From: Lunularia cruciata
Lineage: Eukaryota > Streptophyta > Marchantiopsida > Lunulariales > Lunulariaceae
NCBI GenBank assembly: GCA_948567375.1
Contig: OX419755.1
Span: forward strand, 37,205,001 to 37,269,000
Length of the DNA stretch: 64,000 bases
Reading direction: 5' to 3'
How positions within the stretch are numbered: position 1 is the first letter of the stretch; every line of letters begins with the position of its first letter. The notes below the pieces were generated by a model. The model searched no databases. It was not told the DNA's origin and saw only the letters and a list, made by a program, of their open reading frames with translations. Of this stretch, positions 11,140 through 23,806 are shown piece by piece. The position numbers and the translations under genes are program-made.

Positions 11140-11700
11140 ACAACCATAAAATAGGAATGAGACTCATCAAAGATCCACTAGCCTCCCTAAGCTCTCTAAA
11201 GATGGATGCCGAGAGACACTATTAAAAGCATTTTCAACAATTCACCTATAAGGACAACCCACTTTGGATGGATATCTTGGAGTGCCTTGATGCCTAAGGA
11301 AATAGTCTTGCAACCTCTATGTGTAGCTACTCCAAACTGATGTGGATTGAGGTGCTATAAGAAGTGACATCGATGCTAAAGGATACTGGTACTGCTAACC
11401 AAACACAAAAAGATCTTTCTAATAACAATCGGTCTAATGCACCCTGTGCACTTCTCCATCACAAGAAGTAGACTTGCCTCTATCACCCAACTAACTGATG
11501 TCATGATATCTCCCCTTGCTATTGCTGCATCCACTTGGAACAACACGGTAAATCCACTAGAGAGATCATCTGCTTGAAAGTAATCTCTAAGATACTCACA
11601 TACCATCTAGGCAAGCCATTTGAAGAGAAACTGAGGGGCAATGCACATCGCTTTTGCAAAAAGTGACCTATCAAGAAATGAAAACTGCTCGGGTTGATAA
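11140..11700 (-). mobile_element. Inverted internal fragment of the non-LTR retroelement family
   Basis: Minus-strand translation of 11606-11376 (EYLRDYFQADD, IARGDI, IFLCLV) matches the forward copy at 59690-59900. The nucleotide match continues to the RT motif A region (near 11240 versus about 60055). So this is a ~500-bp piece of the element at 58.7-61.9 kb in opposite orientation. It has stops and no flanking coding. Confidence 0.75.
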
Positions 11701-11809
11701 TCTAAGATTTCTAATGGTACTTTGTTTACTACAGTAGGAGGTGGTGAACTTAATGAAGAACTAGTCTCATCAATGGGTCTATAGGTAATCCCAAGGGTAC
11801 CACCCTATA

Positions 11810-11940
11810 CCCAAAACCCTTAAAATACCCATTTTACCTCTTTTGTTTTGTTTTACTCTTGTATAGTTTGACGGGGTCTTCCCAACCGTCTAGTTATCTT
11901 GCGCGTCGCCTTTCACGTCTTTGAGTTACGGTGGACAACT
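11810..11940 (+). mobile_element. 3'-end fragment of non-LTR family (copy a)
   Basis: TTTTACCTCTTTTGTTTTG, then GGGGTCTTCCCAACC and GCGTCGCCTTT, align to the 3' end of the element at 61830-61915. Short, 5'-truncated, non-coding. Confidence 0.6.
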
Positions 11941-11984
11941 GATTGATAACATGTGGCATATTTGGAACATATATGTACTAAAAA

Positions 11985-12200
11985 TGTTGGACATTAGCTG
12001 GTGTAATGCATAAGAGAGCAATCACATTCGATCATACTTTTTCGAATGCTAGTAGGGAGACTATATGATTGGCATAGCTCCTATTTCTCATACCGACGCT
12101 ACTGTTGGGTTTAGCTCCACTTTACCTCTTGTGTTGTATGGGATCGTGCGATCCTCCTTGTTATCCTACGCGGTCGCCTTTCTTGAAACAATGTTTATTT
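11985..12200 (+). mobile_element. 3'-end fragment of non-LTR family (copy b)
   Basis: Starts AGCTGGTGTAATGCATAAG (compare GGCTGGTGCAATCCATAAG at 61687) and ends at GCGGTCGCCTTTCTTG. It carries the final coding portion and 3' tail of the family in tandem with copy a, about 280 bp upstream of the GDSL gene's start codon. Confidence 0.65.
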
Positions 12201-12476
12201 CAAGCGATCAGCTACCGTTGCCTAATAACTGCGTTACCGAGGATATCGTAGTTTCTCGACGAAGATCAATGGGATCGTTGTCCCAGAACATTTATTGTAG
12301 AGGGCGTCACCACACTGACATGCTCTGTCGACTGTCACGAAGCGGAGTAAAGTGCTGGGGATGTTCGTATATCCACGATGGTTTCGTGAAGTAAGAATCG
12401 TGGGATGCGATCTACCTTGGGGAGATAGACATCGTCAACGTTTTCTTCTGCCTTTCTGGTAGAGCTGAATGCAGGG

Positions 12477-14870
12477 ATGAGAATGAATTTCTCATGGAGT
12501 ACTGTTACCATTTGGTTCCTCGCAAATGTAATTCTCGGTTGTAGTTCTGCCCTTCTGGACCCCGAGGTTCTGTTGTTATCGAAGGGAGAAGGATGCTTTC
12601 CAGCAATTTTCTCGTTTGGAAGTTCAGTTGCAGATACTGGAAACGACGTTCATATGAGACCAGATTCTCATGCGGATAAGCTCCCTTACGGCATTACTCA
12701 TTTCAGAAAGTCGTCCAAACGATGGAGCGATGGGCGTCTACATGTTGATATATGGGGTAAAGAGATCTCGAAGTTGAATGAATGCCAAATTTATCCAGTT
12801 TCTTGCCGGTTGCTGATTGCTTGAAATCTTATCAGCGAAGATGGATTTGAGAAAACTGATTCAGGACTCGGTTAGCAATTCATCTGCATATCTTATTTAA
12901 AAATTTAGACGAATTTCTTATAATTCGTAGGTAATGTCGCTCTAAACCTGAAGAGTTTTTGCCGTCTTAGCCACTGCGTTGCGCCTTCCATTTCTGGACT
13001 CGTCCATGAAGATGGTGGGGACAAACTTTTTGCAAGGAGCAAATTTTGCTGCCGCCGGGGCCACGGCAAGAGACAACCAAGGCGGGTCGCCGATTACCCT
13101 CTCCGTTCAACTGCATCAGTTCAGAAAATTCAAGCTGGAGGTTCAAGCAGCAGAGTTGTCAGGTTAGAGCTCCAAGATTTCCTTTTAAGTTTATCTCATG
13201 ATGTGCCCTGTTGCAGGTTGCAGGGTTGCAGGGTGAACTAAGCTGGTTTCGAAATTGTTTGAACTTTGCTCAAGATCATATGCTTGCTATCCACAGGGGG
13301 GTCCATGCAAACTTGCACCGTGCCTGTGCCCCAACGTTCGTATTTTGAAGATGGACTTCACCTAATAGCAGCTGGAGGCAACGATATTGGCTTCAACTTT
13401 AAGGCCGGCATGCCAATTGAAGATATTATAGCGAGGTTACCACAGATATCTTCTAGCATAGCAGATTCTGTGGAGGTGAGCTTTTAGAACTTTAAGCTAA
13501 GAGTTCCGATATAAATATATGCACTTGTGCCCTTGAATACCACACAAATGTATTGCGATCGTGCTCTTCTAAACCCTACAATGACTGCATTTTATCCTTC
13601 AAAGCTATCACTGAACATGTACAGTGTAAATCCTCGAAACTGCAGAAAGCCTAGAAACTAGGAGAACGAAAAATATTAACTATCCAGAGTCTTGAACAAA
13701 TCTGTCTGCAGGCACTATATGCAGAAGGAGCGAGACACATCCTGGTAGAAGATGTTTATCCGTTGGGTTGTTTGGCTGCAATCTTGATGCACCCCGTCGT
13801 TGTTGCAAATTATGGGGAGCTTGCGCATCCGGATTCTAGCGGTTGTTCGAAGGCCTTCAATGACGTGGTTCAGATGCATAACACTCTCCTGAGACAGAAA
13901 ATATCTGCATTGGCGCAAAGGCTCCCTGGAGTTTCGACTGCTGTAGTAAATACATACAGTATCCGGTATGACATGTTGTCCAATCCGGGCAAGTACGGTG
14001 AGTGTTCAGCCAGCATCTTCCTAACGAAGCTCAGATTTGCGGTTGTCGGTTGTGTTCTAGATCAAGCAGAGGCCTCGCACTAAAGAACAATGCATGGCAC
14101 ATGTTTGTTACGGTTTGCAGCCGAGGGCTGCTCTGCCCCCCACTATTTGCGAAGGTTTCATCATGTTTCCAGATTTCACCATGTTCTCGATATGTTGTTT
14201 ATTATGTCAGGTCTTGTCCAGTTCAACGGGGGTATAGAACTGAGTTCTAACGAATGGTTCCATATTCGTACACAATTTGATTTCGAAGATATGGAAAGAT
14301 AAGAAGGATATGCGATTTTTGAACATATGGAGCGATAAGCGGAAGGCTCTAAATAAAAATTCAAAGGATACTTTTGACATAGAAAATTTGAATTGTGGAC
14401 AGAACTTTCCTTATGTCGATCCTAGTAGTTTAGTATCATAGTCCTAGTCCGTAACATACCGGTTCTAGGACTCTTTTAGTTCTCATCATAAAGGGCCAAA
14501 TCAAATGTTAATGGATATAATTCTCTAGTAATTCTAGGTGTCTGCAATCCTAGAATAAGAGAGTGATTTTCCTTATACGAAGTCTCTTCTGACCTTGGCA
14601 GGATTTACATATGGAACTCGAGTATGTTGTGGGATCGGAGGGGGAAAGTACAACTATGATCCCAAGTTCACGTGCGCCATGAGTAAGATAGTGGGCGGTA
14701 AACCTACCAGCGTAGGGGCTTGTGCTAATGTCTCAGACCATGTTGTATGGGATGGTACCCATTTCACTGAAGCCGCGAATTTGATCACCATGAAGGCGGT
14801 TCTTTCAGGAGATTATTTCTTTCCGAAATTCGAGTTTGGTGAAGATTGCATTCTTGAGAATATTGTATAA
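12477..14870 (+). CDS. GDSL esterase/lipase (SGNH hydrolase), five exons
   Basis: Exons 12477-12756, 12971-13162, 13297-13475, 13712-13997 and 14602-14870 join in phase into 401 codons, the usual size for plant GDSL lipases. All introns are GT-AG. A hydrophobic N terminus ending near residue 24 looks like a signal peptide, so a secreted or wall enzyme is likely. Block I reads FSFGSSVADTGN, with Ser50 as nucleophile; the conserved Asp before it (GDS) is Ser here. Block II is GANFAAAGATA (116-126), block III GGND (Asn186), block V DGTH (Asp363, His366). The Ser-Asp-His triad and the Asn oxyanion residue are therefore present. Family members hydrolyse acyl esters of lipids, cutin or polysaccharides; the substrate cannot be told. 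The promoter abuts retroelement fragments. Confidence 0.88.
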
Positions 14871-17057
14871 CGACATTGCTGGTTCCCTAGGCGTTCCGAA
14901 GGTCGAATCCAAGTCACGCAGGGATCTATGATACTGAAGTTATGAATTCAGCCGTTCATCTCCACACTGACGAAGGGCTCTCGTAGGGGCAGCCAAGGGG
15001 CCAACGTATCGACTACTGCCTATTTACCTACCAATTTGTTCTTGTCGTTCCGCGATGCAATTACTCTCCTTTCTCTTTCATTACTCTGAGGATTCATTAC
15101 TTTCATTCATGAGGATTCTCTTCAGGGTGGAGCTACTGATCATGTTTCCATGAAGTATTGGAGGTAGAGTTCTTGTTCATAGCGCTGCTGATTCCCAGGC
15201 AGGCATTCATCATTGAACTTTTGTTGGTTAACAACACATATCAGCTACAACACATTTTAGATTCTTTCGATGATTTCGATTTAGATTCATTCGATGGTAT
15301 GCTGTCTGGTGGATAAAATTTAGATGTTAGGTTCTGCTCTAATATGTATTTCATCGTGATATTTTAGTGATTTGGGCATCAGAAGTATTTCTTTAACTCT
15401 CCAAACTGTAATTTAGTGTAAAGGACTGAATCGATGAAATTCTAGTATAATCCTGTATATTTCAACACCATGAAAACCACTTATCATACTTTCTAGCTTT
15501 ACATTTTTTAAAACTATACGAAGATTTTGGTTACATCATGCACAACATTACAGCTTGTTTGTAAAGTAAAGTTTGTTTAACAGATTGTACCTGCATTGAA
15601 ACAATTATCATTTCCTCAAAATCTTCACAATTGTTTCTCTGGAATGCATAAACCTATAAAATATTATTAACTGGAACGGTTAGCTTTTGATAAAAAAAGT
15701 ATATTCTCAATTGACACAGATCGGGTCCTGAGATCACAGACAGAGGTCACTCACTGGTGAGATGATAAAGAAAGACTCGGGATTCCTGTAAGCATACACG
15801 AGAAATTCAAGGGTTAAGAATGTGTTAATGGAGGAAATAAAAGTTCCTCGGACAGCTGAATCATGGTTACATCCCGTGTTCGTATTCACGATTTGCGAGA
15901 TACTCAGGAATATTTATCCTCAAAGCGCAGAATATAACTCAAAACTCAAAGTTAGGAGTTCACGTTATATGTCTAGATTCTGTGCAGTAGGATTCCAAAT
16001 GGCCCTAAAGTTACATTGTTAAGATTGAATGTCTTATACTTTTCATCAAATTTACTTCCATACAAACTTTTGAGAGTATCTTTTGGCCCCTTACTCTGTA
16101 CTTTTAGATTTACTTCCAGCGCTTCATCCTAGCTTAGGTTAAGTACGTTGTGCTTCTTGTAGGTTTTGACGAAGATCAGAGAGTACCTCTGACACCAGCT
16201 AGTCAATCCTTCCTCTTATCATCCAATTTTGAGGAACAAATCTGTCCTTGCCGAGGACGCTAGCCTGCTATGCTGATTTTTGGCATGTATCCTTCCCGAG
16301 AGGTTATCAGCTTGCAACACTATCAGCACGATTCAAGGCTGAGTTGTGTCTTAGTCTTGTATCTGTCCAGACTGCGATATCGTCGCGTATAACACCAAAA
16401 AGAGGCACTAGGCTTAAAGTTGTGGCAATGCTCTCCATAAGACAAAGCAACGATGGTCTGAAGATTTCCACCAATCGTGCAAATTCTGTGCCGAAGCGAA
16501 ACACTTCAAATTTCCTGCTGAATCTTCGCTGACGACAACCCATCCACAACGCGTATGCGAAAGTTCTAATAGCTGTTCACAGAGAAGACAAGCATTCTAT
16601 CAGCTAGTCAGTACCCTCAGCTTGCACAACATCAAGCGAAACATATCGAGCACATAACAGGCATATGCATTGGTATTCCAAGGAGAAAAGGCAGTTCTGC
16701 AAAGTTTGATGCGAAGTTTTGTTGAATTTCTCTTTACTGTAAGACGGAGGAAAACCACAAATAAGTCGCTCCAAATAAACACTTAATGAGACGGCAAGAA
16801 AGCCAACTGGTTTGCTGGCTTCGCATTAATCTGTGCAACATAACTTTGAAAAATTTTCTTCTACAGCGGCAGTGGAATGGGAAGTACCTTCGTCATGAGA
16901 CTCGTAGTCAAACTCCAAGGCCACGTTACCACAGTGGCGAGTGAAGCAGACCGGTGTAACCGGCCGTCTCAAGAGAAATGATGGGAAAAAACGTACATCA
17001 GGCACGTCTTTGGCAGACCCATGGATGACCACGATGGAACCAGTAGCCAAGTTTCAG
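14871..17057. other. Intergenic region between GDSL and PPR genes
   Basis: No coding region with recognisable motifs. It should contain the GDSL 3' UTR and, toward 17057, the PPR gene's 3' UTR. Short open stretches at 15822-16022 and 16248-16549 have no family features and are treated as chance. Confidence 0.5.
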
Positions 17058-19910
17058 TCACACTTCAACTGGGTCCAACATGTTCTGATCTTGTTGACGC
17101 AGATATTCGGCAAACTTCATTTCCTGATATACCATAGCCGAAAGTTCCAACTTTCCAGCATTTCTGTAAATATCAATCACTGATTTATATGTCGCCATGC
17201 TAGGTTCACAGCCGGACTGTTTCATTCGCTTGAATATTCTGGTCACTCCCTCCAGTAATCCGGCCCTTCCGTACACGGTGATGACCGTAGTGTACGTTAC
17301 CACATCAGGTTCCAACCCTTTAGCTTGCATCTCCATGAACAACCGTAGACTTTCATCAAACCGTCCCGCAGTTCCAAAAGCAAAAATTAGAGCGTTATAA
17401 GCCTCCGTGTCAAGATCGAACTTCCAGTCTCGTAGCTTGTTGCAAACTTCGAAGGATTCCTCAACCAACCCAGCTCTAGCATAGAGGCTGACGAGCGTAG
17501 TCAGGGACTGAAGAGTCTGAACTAGACCTGAGGAGGAAGCTGTAGCAAACAGGTCAATTGCCTCTCGAACAGAACCAATGCGCTTCAACACACCAGCCAT
17601 GATGGTGTACGTAATCATGTCAGGTTCGATTCTTCTTGCATCCAGTAATTTAAAAGCTTCCATTGCTTCAGTGATTCTTCCAAGAGAGGCATACAAACCC
17701 AGAATACTGTTGTAGGAAATAATATCTTCAAGAGAGAGCATTTTCAACATCTTCGTCGCCATTCCTAGAGCCTGCTTAACTAGACCTGCGCTTTTGTATG
17801 ATTCCAGCATCGTCGTCAACGTTATCTCATTCACCCCATTCTCCTCTTCTAGCTTCCTGTAAATCTTTTCGGCCTCCTTGATTCTCCCCTCTCTTCCATA
17901 CAGTTCAATCAGGAGATTTGTTGCAAAATGGTCTGGTCGTTGCATTTTCGCGTAGATATTCTCTACCTCTTCCAACTGGTTTGTTCTCCCGTACAGCTTC
18001 ATGAAAGTGGTGAGCACAACCTCGTCAACAGGAAAGCCGGCCTCTTTCATCTCGGCAGCGGTCTGCTCGGCTTCTTTAATAAGCTCCGCTTCTGCATATG
18101 CGTTCAACAATGCTCCATAACATTTCCTGTCCAACTCTACTCCATCTGCCTTCATCTGCTCAAAAGTCTGCTCGGCTTCTGTAACCATTCCCAGCTTAGC
18201 ATAAAATCCAATTAGTGAGATGGATGTTGAACGTTGCAGTTTGCAATCCATCCCGCCCATACTTGCCACAACATCCTCAACCTTCTCAACCGAGAATTCT
18301 GGAGACACTAAAGCGACTAAGGAATGAAGCACTGTGTTGAATGTGGTTTCATCTGGAACTAGTCCGTTCTCCGGAAGCAAGGTGGAAAACACCTGGTAGG
18401 CTTTTTCATGCAGGCCTGCCAAACCGTAAGCCTTCATCATTGTGTTGCACACCTCCACGGTCCATTTAAGCCGGCAGCCCAAGAAGATTTCCTCTGCTTC
18501 CGTCGCCCTATTCTGCTCCCCGTATGTATCTATAATAGCAGCATAGCTGGAGCTATTAAGAAACCCTTTTGCAGCAGCTTTCCTCAAAGTTTGGGAAGCT
18601 TTTTCGAGGAAACCTGTTCTCACATACATGCGAACCAATCCGACACTCACACTCTCCATGGGAGCAAGACCCGATCCCTCCATCTCACGAACAATCGACT
18701 CTGCCTCCTTCACCATATCCCTACTTGCCAGAAAGCTCAAAAGAGTGTGATAAGTCACCCTATCCGGCAGTATTCCCCTTTCACTTTTCATTCTCGCAAA
18801 GTACTCAAGCGCAATCTCCAATTTCCCTGCATTGACGAAAATAGCGATGAGGATGTTAAAAGTGGCTACATCTGGAGCAATCCGTCTGTCCTCCATTCTA
18901 CTGTACATAGCTTCTGCTTCCGGGATCCGCCCGGCTAAGCCACATACTTTTATCATCGTATTGAAAGTCACTGTATCTGGGGCAACGCCGGCTTTCATCA
19001 TATCCGAAAAAATTGTGGAAGCCTCTGCAAACAGCCCTGCCCTCCCGTACATGTCGATCATTGTGTTGTACGTTTCCACATCCCCCTCCTCGGGTTTTGT
19101 TTTGAAAAGCTCCTCAACCCGGGCGATATTCCCCTGCCTCTTGTGAAAATTGATCACCGTGTTCATGGTCACATTGTCTGGCTTGAAACCTCGTGCTTTC
19201 ATGTCCTCGCACCACTGCAGTGCCTTCTCGATCCTCCCAGCCTTGCCATAGACATCGATTAGGGTACTGTACGTCACATTGGTGGGAGCAATCTTCTCAT
19301 TTTCCATTTCGGCCCATATCTCTTCAACCAGTGTCCATTGCTGTGCCCTGCCGAGGATCTTTATGATTATATTGTAATGGATGACGTTTGGACTGTAGCT
19401 CGCCTGTTTCTTCAGCCATGCAAAAACTGCCAGTGCCCTACTCCATTCTTTCTCCTCATTCAATATGACAGATTGCTCCCTGAGTTCCAGCTTCACATTC
19501 AAGGACCCGAGAGCTCTTTCAACATCGTCGTCTGATTTCAATGTTTCTAATATTGAAGTCATCCGATCGCCATACCTCTTCTTCTTCGTCACGTTTCTTC
19601 CTGTCCTACTTCTCCACGATCTCGTGATCCCCTTCACAACCCTCTTCCCACTACTACTCTCAGGGTTGCTAGATTCAGAAGTGCTGCTATCGGCCGTAAA
19701 ACTAAGATCGGGAAACTTGTCCACGAAAGCCCGTGGAACTGGGGCAGTTGTTTGCGTCCCAACTTCTCCTCGAAATCCTAAAAGATTGCAATCAACGAAG
19801 CTCCTCGTCAACAAGGTCGTCGACTTCAAGCAGATGAACTTTCTACAGCCAGTAGTAGATGGACGATGAGGCGCCAACCACCACCCAGCTACAATTGCCG
19901 TCTTCGACAT
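17058..19910 (-). CDS. P-class pentatricopeptide repeat protein, single exon
   Basis: 950 codons without introns. An open frame extends upstream to 19991 but has no ATG before 19910, so 19910 is chosen (MSKTAIVAGWW). Residues 1-130 are basic and low-complexity, consistent with an organelle transit peptide. About 22 tandem 35-residue PPR motifs follow to near the C terminus, typified by VTYSTLIDVYGKAGR and VVTYTTVITVYGRAG. There is no E, DYW or SMR domain, so it is P class: a sequence-specific RNA-binding protein for chloroplast or mitochondrial transcript stability, processing or translation. Layout and the PNVIHYNI entry motif recall the Arabidopsis At1g73710 type (from memory). The RNA target is unknown. 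One motif near residue 500 is irregular. Confidence 0.93.
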   Translation of the reverse strand: MSKTAIVAGWWLAPHRPSTTGCRKFICLKSTTLLTRSFVDCNLLGFRGEVGTQTTAPVPRAFVDKFPDLSFTADSSTSESSNPESSSGKRVVKGITRSWRSRTGRNVTKKKRYGDRMTSILETLKSDDDVERALGSLNVKLELREQSVILNEEKEWSRALAVFAWLKKQASYSPNVIHYNIIIKILGRAQQWTLVEEIWAEMENEKIAPTNVTYSTLIDVYGKAGRIEKALQWCEDMKARGFKPDNVTMNTVINFHKRQGNIARVEELFKTKPEEGDVETYNTMIDMYGRAGLFAEASTIFSDMMKAGVAPDTVTFNTMIKVCGLAGRIPEAEAMYSRMEDRRIAPDVATFNILIAIFVNAGKLEIALEYFARMKSERGILPDRVTYHTLLSFLASRDMVKEAESIVREMEGSGLAPMESVSVGLVRMYVRTGFLEKASQTLRKAAAKGFLNSSSYAAIIDTYGEQNRATEAEEIFLGCRLKWTVEVCNTMMKAYGLAGLHEKAYQVFSTLLPENGLVPDETTFNTVLHSLVALVSPEFSVEKVEDVVASMGGMDCKLQRSTSISLIGFYAKLGMVTEAEQTFEQMKADGVELDRKCYGALLNAYAEAELIKEAEQTAAEMKEAGFPVDEVVLTTFMKLYGRTNQLEEVENIYAKMQRPDHFATNLLIELYGREGRIKEAEKIYRKLEEENGVNEITLTTMLESYKSAGLVKQALGMATKMLKMLSLEDIISYNSILGLYASLGRITEAMEAFKLLDARRIEPDMITYTIMAGVLKRIGSVREAIDLFATASSSGLVQTLQSLTTLVSLYARAGLVEESFEVCNKLRDWKFDLDTEAYNALIFAFGTAGRFDESLRLFMEMQAKGLEPDVVTYTTVITVYGRAGLLEGVTRIFKRMKQSGCEPSMATYKSVIDIYRNAGKLELSAMVYQEMKFAEYLRQQDQNMLDPVEV

Positions 19911-21195
19911 CCTCAGCTTCCCCAGAAAGCGATTGGACCCATACTCCTCTCCTATCCCCAGGAATTGCTTACCATAATCTTCCCTCTCCACGTACAGTAT
20001 TGTAATTCACGCGGCCTCCTGACAGACTCCAAAAGAGTTTAGGGTTTGAGTTCTCAGTTTGTAGTGCAACATTTCCTCAAACTCTGCCGATCCAGTTGTT
20101 TCGGTTACTAACCCTTTTGGCGATCATGGCAACTACCGCATTCCATGACATGGCATCCGTTTACCGACGCCACGTCCGATTGGATGAGCTTCGTCCGTGC
20201 GTGTCGTGTGCCAGTTCCTGAGCACCAGGGTGGTATTGCTCAAACTTGAGAGGGCTGCCACCATAGATGCAATTAATTTAACCCAACCAAAGTTAAATCA
20301 AATCAACTTCCGCTAATTTTGCCTACAATGCGGAGAGTATCAAACTTTGCACATTAGTGGGTTTGAAGTCAACGGAAGAAGACAGGCAGTAACGAAGTAG
20401 TGCAAAACCTGAGCTCAATTTAGTCTTCTTGTGGAGGCTCGCGTTTGGGTGTCAAAAGTAGTGAATCGACGTTTGAGCAATGAAACTCGTGATTGATAGT
20501 AGAAGTGCCTTGGAATGTTAAAGGGCAGAGTCACTAGAACTTCAAGACTCTTAAGCAGTTGTTCTCTTCGACTGGATACAAGAAAGTGCGGCTTCTCCTC
20601 ACTAGAAATACATGAGTTTCGTGACAAAGGAGGACCATAGAAGAAAAGAACAATATAATGAGATTATAATGCCCAGATTATCACAGATACATATTCATCC
20701 CATGATTTGGTTCTCTGTTCTCTTCCCCAGAAAAACTTGGAAATATACCATGACTAAAACAAAGGTGGGAAAGGAAGAAAGCAAGCACCTGAGTCTAAAC
20801 AGCTAATCGAAGTAGGTCTGAAAGACGGGAAACCCATTGCAATATCTTACGAACTCAAAATAAGACGTAAAATTTGCAACCTCTTTATACGGTTCAACTT
20901 TTGGAATTATTGCTGTTGTTCCATCCTAATTTGCATTTGGTCATCTACCAAAAGTGAAACAGACATTTTCAATTGCACCCGGCTCGGCCAGGGAGCTGAC
21001 GATCAAGAAAGCCGTGTAATTTTACTGTGAAAATACCAAGCTAGTTTCATACTCAATTCATGGTTGTCTGACGAGAACTTTGACCAATTTGGGCAGAGTA
21101 AGATAAGTTTCCGATTCCAGCATTCACGAATCCAAAGTAGCTCCGTCCAAATCTGTCGCTACCACATTAGAATAACAAAATAGTATCCACAACTC
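19911..21195. other. PPR gene promoter side and 3' flank of the small minus-strand gene
   Basis: Holds the PPR 5' leader and promoter (minus sense) and, near 21195, the 3' UTR of the next gene. No additional gene is supported. Confidence 0.45.
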
Positions 21196-21558
21196 TTATT
21201 TTTGGTATCCCTCCCCAGGATTATCAGAGAAGTGGTAAGTTTTGCCCGCCTCATACCACTTGCCTGCAACTGGAGGGAGTCCGTCAATTGTAATTTCCTC
21301 AGCTGATACTTCTAGCATAGTAGTAGTTGGAGGTGTTCGCCGCCTATCCCTTGTGTAATACTTGATATCAAAAACATGCTCAGGTTCTGATTGAGGAATG
21401 AAGACACGTTTCGGTTGTGTTGCCGGAGCATGTCTACGGTAATCTGCAGCTTCTGGTAGTGCTTCTCTGAACTCGGGGCTAGAAACTGGACCTGTGATTT
21501 CCCATGGCTTTTTGATCCACTTTACGACACCAGTTGCTATACCTTTCACTTTTGACAT
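21196..21558 (-). CDS. Small conserved plant protein (fiber protein Fb11-like), 120 aa
   Basis: ATG at 21558, 120 codons, basic N terminus with KWIKKPWEITGPVSSPE and a central PEHVFDIKYYTRDRRR segment. These resemble a short conserved plant family I remember as fiber protein Fb11-like, of uncertain role; I cannot confirm this without a search. There is no signal peptide and no membrane segment. An acceptor-like TTACAG four bases upstream of the ATG (21563-21568) suggests a 5' UTR intron, so the transcript probably starts beyond the (CT)n tract. Function not assigned. Confidence 0.75.
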   Translation of the reverse strand: MSKVKGIATGVVKWIKKPWEITGPVSSPEFREALPEAADYRRHAPATQPKRVFIPQSEPEHVFDIKYYTRDRRRTPPTTTMLEVSAEEITIDGLPPVAGKWYEAGKTYHFSDNPGEGYQK

Positions 21559-21850
21559 TCTCCTGTAATTTTAACAACGGACATATGGGATCGTCATAAA
21601 GACATGATTCCTAAAGATTCATACACATTCATAAACCGGAAATGTCAATCTGCTCAGATCTGGCGACAAAGTCCATCAATCTACCACCTCTCTCTCTCGC
21701 ATCGAACCCCACCCGCACAAAAACACAAATCTCAGGAGGAACCAAGCGCGCACTGACATCTAATTATACTGATAGAATCAATTGCCTAAATAATGACTTC
21801 CCGAACTTTTCCATCTTTCTGTCTTCTTTTAATTCTCTCCAAATTCCTCA

Positions 21851-23806
<1,956 letters not shown>

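Noticed and set aside
16248-16549. Overlapping open frames on both strands downstream of the PPR gene
   Set aside because: No family motif, no splice context; likely chance or PPR 3' UTR.
17197-19869. Long plus-strand open frames opposite the PPR gene
   Set aside because: They are shadows of a 950-codon repeat-containing gene on the other strand and show no domains.
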